Assembly: GCA_036925085.1 (NCBI GenBank)
Contig: JAUPFP010000002.1
Coordinates: 4,530,780 to 4,594,779, forward strand
DNA from: Brachycybe producta
Lineage: Eukaryota; Arthropoda; Diplopoda; Playtdesmida; Andrognathidae
Direction: 5' to 3'
DNA length: 64,000 nt
Shown here in pieces: positions 54,835 to 64,000 of the stretch. Positions within the stretch are counted from its first letter, which is position 1. Every line of letters starts with the position of its first letter. The notes beneath the pieces are model-generated. The model saw nothing but the letters and a program-made list of their open reading frames with translations, was not told the origin of the DNA and did no database searches. Both the position numbers and the translations under genes were made by a program.

Positions 54835-57800
54835 TCACTGCCAAAGTCCGGCGTAGCTACCGTAAAGATTAGCCGGAAGTGGACCACCGGCAGTAAACAG
54901 TTTTGTACCCGATGGATCGTAACAGTGTGTGTAAATCGCTGGACTGTAATCGATTCCCTGAAACACTTCGTGAAACACATCGTCCGGACACTGTAAAAGA
55001 AATTTTTAAACCTGCATTTAAATCCAACATTCCTGTCAAGAGGATTGATGTGGGACCAATAGCTTTTTGATTAGAATTAATTAGAAACAGTGCTCCTAGA
55101 TGGTGTTACATTTGTTGCACGTGGCCACGCCCATAAAGTTGTTCAAGAAAACAACACTTTCAGGACAAGCAGTTTTAAAATGTCGATTTTCGTTTTTTTA
55201 TTGTAATCGGCGGTTTAGAACTCATAAAACCATGATTTCCAAGTAAACTGTCACAAAAAACAATACCCACCAAGTTAATTTATTCATCTAGTTTCCGAGC
55301 TGCTTTGAAATTCAAATGTGTTCAAATGTTTAAAAAATGTTTCTGAGAAGCTTCATACTTGCATCAGTAGATTTGCTGCTTCTTGAAATGTTTTTTTCTC
55401 TCTGTACAACTCAATGGGCGTGACGGTAACGCCGCCCTAGGAGCACAATTTATAACTAAAAACCTTCAGGCTAACTTTTAAGTCAGTTCACATCTGTTCT
55501 TACCACCCAACCGCGATTCGCTTGTAACATAACCGGAGGCCTGTAAGTCTCAACGTAAGGCAGATTCGATTGCAATCGAAAGGAACTCGACGACGATTCT
55601 AGGCTCGGATCCGGTTTCTTCTCTAAGTATTTTCTGGCACGACAATCGTAGAACATAATGACGCCCATTCCCGTTCCGAGGGTAATGAGATTGTCGTTGA
55701 AACTTGCCGATCGGATGCCTAAAACACGAAAGAAATAAACAGCTTGCCGTTTTTATAGTTACATCCGGGTGGATGGCTGAGATCCGGCCTTACTACAAGA
55801 CGGTGTTTTAGTTGGAACTTTATCGACGGCACACAGAGACCGACTGTCGTGAAGAGTCAGATACGATTTAGAACCGACGGCGTACATCGAACAATCTTCT
55901 CTCATCGCAAGGCAGACGTTCTCGGAACATTGAGGTAGTTTCCGAGAGAATTTCTAGAAATTGTTTAATTATCGTAAAAGCGAGTTCTTTTTTACACGTC
56001 CAAAAATGCAACAAACCTGTTTGAAACAATTTATGTCCCATATATGCAAACAAGCGTCCAGTGATAAGGCCACGAATTCCTTTAAGAAGCGAAAACAAAC
56101 GTTATTGACACAAGGTGCATCATCACAAGTGACTTAAATACAATGGAAACTGTTTTAACACGAAACGGAAGAAGGGTCTATAATATATCTTCGTTTTAAG
56201 ATGGTTTAAAAGTGTAAACGCGCTTCGAATTCTGATTATTCTGTCCTTAAGGGTAAAATGAATATGGAAAGTGTTTTAAAAACTAGAAAGGTAGCTCAAT
56301 CACTTAAGGGTATTTTCATGTTGATTAACTTTCAAACAAAATTTTTTATGCCAGTTTGAAAATGACCCAACTAAGCAAACGACGCTTAGCAGATGATATC
56401 TTTTCATTTTTGTCTTATTAAAAATATATTTTGAAGAACGTCAACATGAAAACACCCTTAAGTGTAATAATTACCCCTTCTAGTTTCTAAAATACTTTTT
56501 AGTTTCTGGTAATTTTGCTTATGAAAGACAGAATAATCAAGAGTTTGAAAATGTTATAAACCATCTTAAAGTTTTGGACGCAAAAACGTCAGGAAACTAT
56601 TTCGGGAACAAGATTACAAAAAAAATTCAAATTGTTTTCAAAACTAGAATGGTAAAGGATTATGCTAAAAAAAATTATGGCAATATCTTAAAAAATAAAC
56701 ATTTAATAGCAGTTTGAAAATGACTAAGGTTTTTCCTGAAGAACTCAAAAATATCCAGGAAAATGGAGCTTTTCTGAGGTCAATGAGTTGTGCAAATTAG
56801 CATAATTCATAAGGTTATAAAATAAAATCCTATTTGAATATTGCAATCAAAATACCAAATATAAAAGTCGCTTCTAAAAAGTTTCAATTTCACATCGCAA
56901 AAAAACAAATTCTATCCTAAAAATTGACAAAACATTATTAATTTTAGTTTTTAACCTGATATTTATGATTGAACGAGAGCGCTCGAACTTTCTGTGCTTT
57001 CTCACACTTCCGTACTAAGAGCGGAGACATGATCGAATGATTTGGAGCGTCTTCGTTTGTCGTTCCACTGTCGCGAACTTGCCATAAAGCGACCGTCGTA
57101 TCACGAGAACCTGAAACCGTGAAGACGTTTCCAAATGAGTAAACGTTTCGTTAACGTTTTAGCGCTTTTAACGAGAGCCTAGACAATACAGTGTTGCACG
57201 GTTACACAGTGAAACACGGTCAATTTTGGAGGTTTCAAAGTTATTTAAATGTCTCGTTGCATTCAAACGGCAATTCGAAACTTCGTATAATTACCTCAAT
57301 ACCTGAAAAAAATATTAAGGAGTGCACGCAATTGTAATTAAGTGCCTGAAAAACTCGAGGTAGTCAAGAAAATGGACCTTTTTGAGGTCAATGACCTTCA
57401 ACATGAGTCGAGCAAATTAGCATAATTCATAAGGGTGTCAAATAAAATCCTATTTGAATATTGCAATCAATATGCATTCAAGAAGCGATTGCAACTTCAA
57501 TTAATTATTGTTCGAAACAAAGCTTAAAGACAGTAAAGTAGCTAGATAACGAGACCATTTATTTTTGAAACGTCTAATTTGACTTAACGTTGCGTCTATT
57601 GCGTAATGCAACTCGTGCATGCGCTGGAGTGCCTATAGGCTCTTTACGTGAAGCTAGTTTCAGTTTTACCCGTTATAAAGAACTGATCGTCTAACCAGAC
57701 GGCATCAAAAATCCAGTCACGATGTGCTCCCTACAAATAAAAGAAGCTAAAGATCAAGTCTTCTGCGTGAAATTTCTCAAAATTTCGCGATAAGCAAAAC

Positions 57801-58448
57801 CTCTCCGACGCAGACTGGATCGAGTGTCGGAAGCCGATAAACGGCGACATCGTTAGAATTCGAAGCTCCCGTCACTAAAAGCGTCCTTGATGGATTTATC
57901 TGGATGCTATGAATTCCACAAGGAACATCTGGCGGTCGACTGTGACAGCTGCTTTCGAGACTCGGAATTCGGATGAACTCTTTGGTGAGAAGATCCAAAA
58001 CGACCAACTGAAACGAGAGAAAAGGACGTCAACTTGGAAAAGTTACGATTCGGTCGTAACCGAGCTTTGTAACAACCTTGTTACACTTTGTTCCAAACAA
58101 AATATGTCTGTCCGAAAGCCATTTGGAACAGAATATCTTGTTGTAAGACTGAACGGAAACTTCAGATTCTCGAAAAAGTCCATGTTCTAAAAGATAACGG
58201 GTTCCGTAGTTTGGATCAAACGTAACGGGACGAACCGAACTCGTTCCGTGTTCTCTTCTGTGTAAATAATCGATCACATTACATGAAACGTTCGTTTCGA
58301 TAAGCGAAGATGATGATGATGATGATGAGTTTCGGATGTCAAAGTAACGTTTGAAATCGTCGTTGTCGTTCGTTCGATGTGACTCTTGTTTTAACTTCAA
58401 TACGCGTCTTTTCGGTCCAAAGATACGAAGTCTACTGACAAGGGCCAT
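54835..58448 (-). CDS. DCAF12, WD-repeat substrate receptor of CUL4-DDB1
   Basis: Nine exons on the minus strand (58448-58077, 58007-57801, 57730-57670, 57110-56956, 56079-56017, 55953-55794, 55718-55504, 55436-55359, 54990-54835) join in phase to 488 residues. Human DCAF12 has 453. Diagnostic blocks: [98 protein letters not shown] and the ending [19 protein letters not shown]. It is the receptor that presents C-terminal-degron substrates (double-Glu ends in vertebrates) to the CUL4-DDB1 ubiquitin ligase. The N-terminus is longer than in human and has an eight-serine run encoded by a TCA/TCG microsatellite. First donor is GTTGTT, unusual. An acceptor-like TTTTAG lies upstream of the ATG, so a 5' UTR intron is likely. 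Confidence 0.92.
56265..56510. repeat. Palindromic repeat family A, copy in DCAF12 intron 4
   Basis: Left arm AAGTGTTTTAAAAACTAGAA, right arm ACCCCTTCTAGTTTCTAAAA. The spacer is longer than usual (it includes CAAACGACGCTTAGCAGATG). Further family A/C fragments follow to about 56900. Confidence 0.65.
57380..57620 (-). repeat. Interspersed repeat family C, reverse copy in DCAF12 intron 3
   Basis: GAGGTCAATGACCTTCAACATG, AGCAAATTAGCATAATTCATA, then AGTAGCTAGATAACGAGACC and TTAACGTTGCGTCTATTGCG are the reverse of the blocks at 24165-24480. Confidence 0.55.
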
Positions 58449-60761
58449 CAAATAAAACACGGTCGAGCCAAAAGCATTATCTAAAATCACACAAATACCA
58501 ACATTCCAATACGATTTTATAATTTATATTGTTGAAACTTAACTGTCTAAGGGCTGACTTAGCTCTCAGACAGTTAATCTCAAACATTTTAGCTTCAAAG
58601 CTAAAAGATTCAACTGTGTTCTGATCTTAGAGCTTCAAATTCAGCAGCTCGGATGATTGACAGATAGGAGTTGATTGAACTTTTTGAGAGTTTAATATAT
58701 AACTCTCAGACAGTCGAATCACAAATGTTTTAGCCTTACTATTGTTTTTTTTCTCTCGCACAATAAACGAACATGACAATCTGTGAGCTACAGCCACCGT
58801 CTCGAGAGGTAATTTTAACTCTCAGACAGTTGATCTAACTGTCAGATTGTTGATTTAGCTCTCAATGAGTCAACTCTCAAAATAAACGAACACGACAATA
58901 TTCGAGCTACAGCGGACTGTCTCAGAAGGTAATTTAACTCTCAAAAGACAATTGATGTTGCTTTCAAATTGTTGATTTTGCTCTCAGATACTCGACTCTC
59001 AAATAATTTAGCTTTGAAATTCAAAGGTTTCCGATCCACGTGCGAAAATAATGTTTTTGCATCATTTTCTTGCTATTTCTGTCCAATTTTTCAAGTTAAT
59101 TTCGTTATTTTATAACGAAATAACGAAATTAAACTGACTATTTTACCCTTAAAAGATAGAATTTGTTCGATTATAAACCACATTGTCTTCAAATATTCGA
59201 TGAGAACAAACTAAAAGGACGGAACCGAAAAAGAGGAAGGATTTATTTGGTTTGAAATTTTGTTTTTGAGGGCATTCGGTCGAACAAAAAGAGAGAGAAA
59301 AAAAAAGGAAGTAGTTTAAAGGGAATTTAGGTCAAAACAAAGGTTCAAAACACCTCTAAAGGGTCAAACATTGATCTACTTATAAAACAAAACCCTCCAA
59401 TTTAAACGTTAATTAGAAAAACAACTATAAAAAACGCCTTTTTTATTCATTCATTTGGTTGGTTTGTATTTTTCATTTCAAATTTTAAACACTTTGATGG
59501 ACGAAATTACCTTAAAAATTCATATTCAAACCACTAAAAAAACAAACAAAAAAAGACACAATTCACACTTCTCAGTTAAAAATGTCAAGTAGAATATGTT
59601 TAAAACATAATTTCCACCTCAAAATACAGTTAAAATCGATGAAAAATCACTTTTTCTCTCTCTCAAAAAAAAACTCGAATAAGAATATCTTACCAACAAG
59701 AAAATCGAACGGACTTATTGGTATGTTACGCAAACGGATCAGTAACCGAATGACGTCACACGCCTTGTATTCTTTATGTGTATTTCAGGATGTTACGGAT
59801 TTTACGCAAACGTTAATCATTAAGCCGTGCCACGTTATAGCTTCATCTGCAGTGTTCTGCACTATAATGCAACTAAAATCAAAATATTTTTAAGTTAAAT
59901 AAAACTTAAAAATTATTGAACGATTATTTTAAAATTTATACATTGGATTTAAATTTTGTATACTTACAATTATTTGTTTCATTGAGCTGATGCTATATAT
60001 GTTAAAATTAAAAAGGTTGTTTCGTATAGTTCTGTTCATTTCGTTTCTCTATTTAGAGTTTTGCTAAATGTGCAGCTAGCAGACGACAGAGCCGAAATGA
60101 AACATAACGCATCGGTATTTTACACAAGGAACTCTTTAACTGCATGACGTCACATTTATTAATCGTTCAATACCTCCTATATATTGTATATCTATTGAAA
60201 GCAATGAATTTTTTTTTATATAAACTGCTTAATGATTATCTGACGGTTGACGTCTACGCAAAAAGCGCGGTTTTTAGAACATTCCATTACTCATCGATTT
60301 TAGCACCAGTGACACGTCACATGTATAGGGCGCTTATTGGCAATAGCAGTGCTCAATTTGAACTTGCCAATAGAAACGCAGTATTAGAATAATTGATTGT
60401 GAAGAGGGGGTTTAATTGGCTGCAAAAAAATAAGGTACTGCGTCGTCGTCGTATATATGGAAGTGACATCACATCGTTGATTAAATCGATGAATGGCGTA
60501 ATATGCGGTTAGTAAGCCGTCTCATCACCATAGTGCTCGTCCGTATTGAAAAAAAATATTATAAATTGAAGTGTTTTATAGTTTAATTTATTAACAAAAT
60601 GATTATTTTAATATTTTTTCATTAAATCCGAGTAAGTTTCTATAGAATAGGTTAAATGTTTTTTTTAAAAGGAATTTTGTTTCGTATTTTGTTGTTCATT
60701 CTGTTTCACCTTTTCTAGTTAACTTGAAAGTGGAACGAAGCAGACGACAGAACAGAAGACA
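58449..60761. other. Intergenic between divergent DCAF12 and CDK7
   Basis: 58550-59030 is a degenerate tandem repeat of about 120 bp (listed separately). 59030-60000 is AT-rich with a hairpin at 59097-59130 (TTTCGTTATTTTATAACGAAA). 60026-60110 resembles the CDK7 5' region. No further gene was recognised. Confidence 0.5.
58550..59030. repeat. Degenerate tandem repeat, CTCTCAGACAGTTGAT type
   Basis: Unit blocks recur: ACAATAAACGAACATGACAA at 58760 and AAATAAACGAACACGACAAT at 58878; AGCTACAGCC...GTCTC near 58789 and AGCTACAGCGGACTGTCTC near 58908; GTTGATTTAGCTCTCA near 58849 and GTTGATTTTGCTCTCA near 58971. Spacing is about 120 bp, with earlier more diverged units. Non-coding. Confidence 0.6.
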
Positions 60762-63073
<2,312 letters not shown>

Positions 63074-63539
63074 TGTTTTCTAATTTTTCTTTGCGATGTG
63101 TTAAGAAGTGCAGCAAAGTTTTGCTCGACGCTTTAAATTAAATGTAGGAGACATGCGCATGAGCGGCAATTGCGATTGATTATGAGTGCGAGGCTCTATG
63201 AACAGTACGCAAAAAATCACATCTGGTCGATCGAAATCAAATTTAAAAACTGAAGTTCAATTAACAAAAATAAAATTGTTAATTTTTACATTTTTGTTGG
63301 CTGTTTTTGTTAATTTCCATAGCAAAACGGTAAACATTGTTTGAGCAACGTGGATGGCGTTTGTTTCGTTAAAGACGTGCATCGTGCAAGATATTATAAA
63401 AAAAATATTTAACTTCTTAATTAAAAATATGAAACTTGACGTTATGTTTTGTTAAATATTGTTTTTAATTGATATTTTTAACTTTTTGTTTTATGTTATG
63501 TTGAAAAAGTGTTTTTAGTAGAAGAAAAAGTGTTTTTAG
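63074..63539. other. 3' flank of CDK7
   Basis: AT-rich, no gene. It ends in a 22-bp tandem duplication (GTGTTTTTAGTAGAAG twice, 63509-63546), into which the last MITE inserted. Confidence 0.45.
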
Positions 63540-63942
63540 TAGAAGTAAAACGAATCCTAAATTTTCTCAAATCCGAATCCTAAAAGGTTCTCGGATCTCC
63601 CGAATCTTGAATCTCTCGAATTCTTCATATAATAATCCTCTATTATTCATTAAGAAAATACAATTAAATGAAATAATATTAAATTATTAATAATATAAAA
63701 CAGTGTGGCACTCAGGGTCGCCACAAGATGATATTGGTGATCCGGGTACAACACCGAAATTGCAACAATCGCCTTTTTTTTTGTTAGTGAACGTTTCTAT
63801 TGGACGTCAATGGAGTTAAAACTTATTTTACCAAAGGTTTTAACAGTTTTATTACGATTAGGATTCGAAAGATTCGAAGATTCGAGTTTTCGAATCTCGA
63901 ATATTTTTCAAGATTCAAGGTCTCGAATGTTTCCCATTTCTA
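63540..63942 (+). repeat. hAT-like MITE (TAGAGGTGGGA family), copy 4
   Basis: Starts TAGAAGTAAAACGAATCC (diverged terminus) and ends GAATGTTTCCCATTTCTA. Flanking octamers GTTTTTAG (63532-63539) and GTTTTTAA (63943-63950) differ only at the last base. The interior matches copy 1 closely. Confidence 0.7.
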
Positions 63943-64000
63943 GTTTTTAATTTTCATGTTTGTTTATAATTATTACGAATACCACATCTGATGCTTCTTT

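Overview
The window is animal nuclear DNA: AT-rich and intron-containing, with short GT-AG introns and many transposon relics. Gene content is DCAF12, PDCD7 (U11/U12-59K), ARHGAP19, PTAR1, CDK7, myosin V, a dithiol glutaredoxin and a C2H2 zinc-finger protein. This, plus a secreted protein with three drosomycin-like (CS-alpha-beta) cysteine modules, suggests a bilaterian invertebrate, perhaps an arthropod. The species cannot be fixed from the sequence.

Layout. 1-15 kb has no convincing host gene. It holds foldback/MITE repeats, a LINE tail (3.05-3.40 kb) and a striking Foldback-like element (14.27-14.76 kb) with a 9-bp target duplication. 15.1-19.7 kb is a three-exon C2H2 zinc-finger gene (+). 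20.2-21.05 kb is an intronless, frameshifted copy of the myosin V coiled-coil tail (-). 22.9-23.7 kb is a two-exon secreted cysteine-rich gene (-). 26.36-35.25 kb is a whole-looking, very young Ty3/gypsy LTR element (-) with near-identical 1-kb LTRs. 36.6-38.0 kb is a glutaredoxin gene (+). 40.6-42.5 kb is a PTAR1-like gene (-) that looks decayed. 43.6-45.1 kb is a directly repeated unit rich in bZIP/E-box motifs. 45.6-47.5 kb is ARHGAP19 (+), 50.7-53.5 kb PDCD7 (+), 54.8-58.4 kb DCAF12 (-) and 60.8-63.1 kb CDK7 (+).

The host genes do not form an operon or pathway. They are ordinary, separately transcribed genes: cell-cycle and transcription kinase, minor-spliceosome factor, CUL4 substrate receptor, Rho GAP, redox enzyme and zinc-finger regulator. 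What links the region is its repeat load. One palindromic family appears about ten times, often in introns. A TTAA-flanked element is nested inside one of those copies. Two hAT-like MITE families carry 8-bp target duplications. Exon boundaries were assigned by eye from splice signals, reading phase and remembered family sequences. No database search was run, and all family names rest on recognition.
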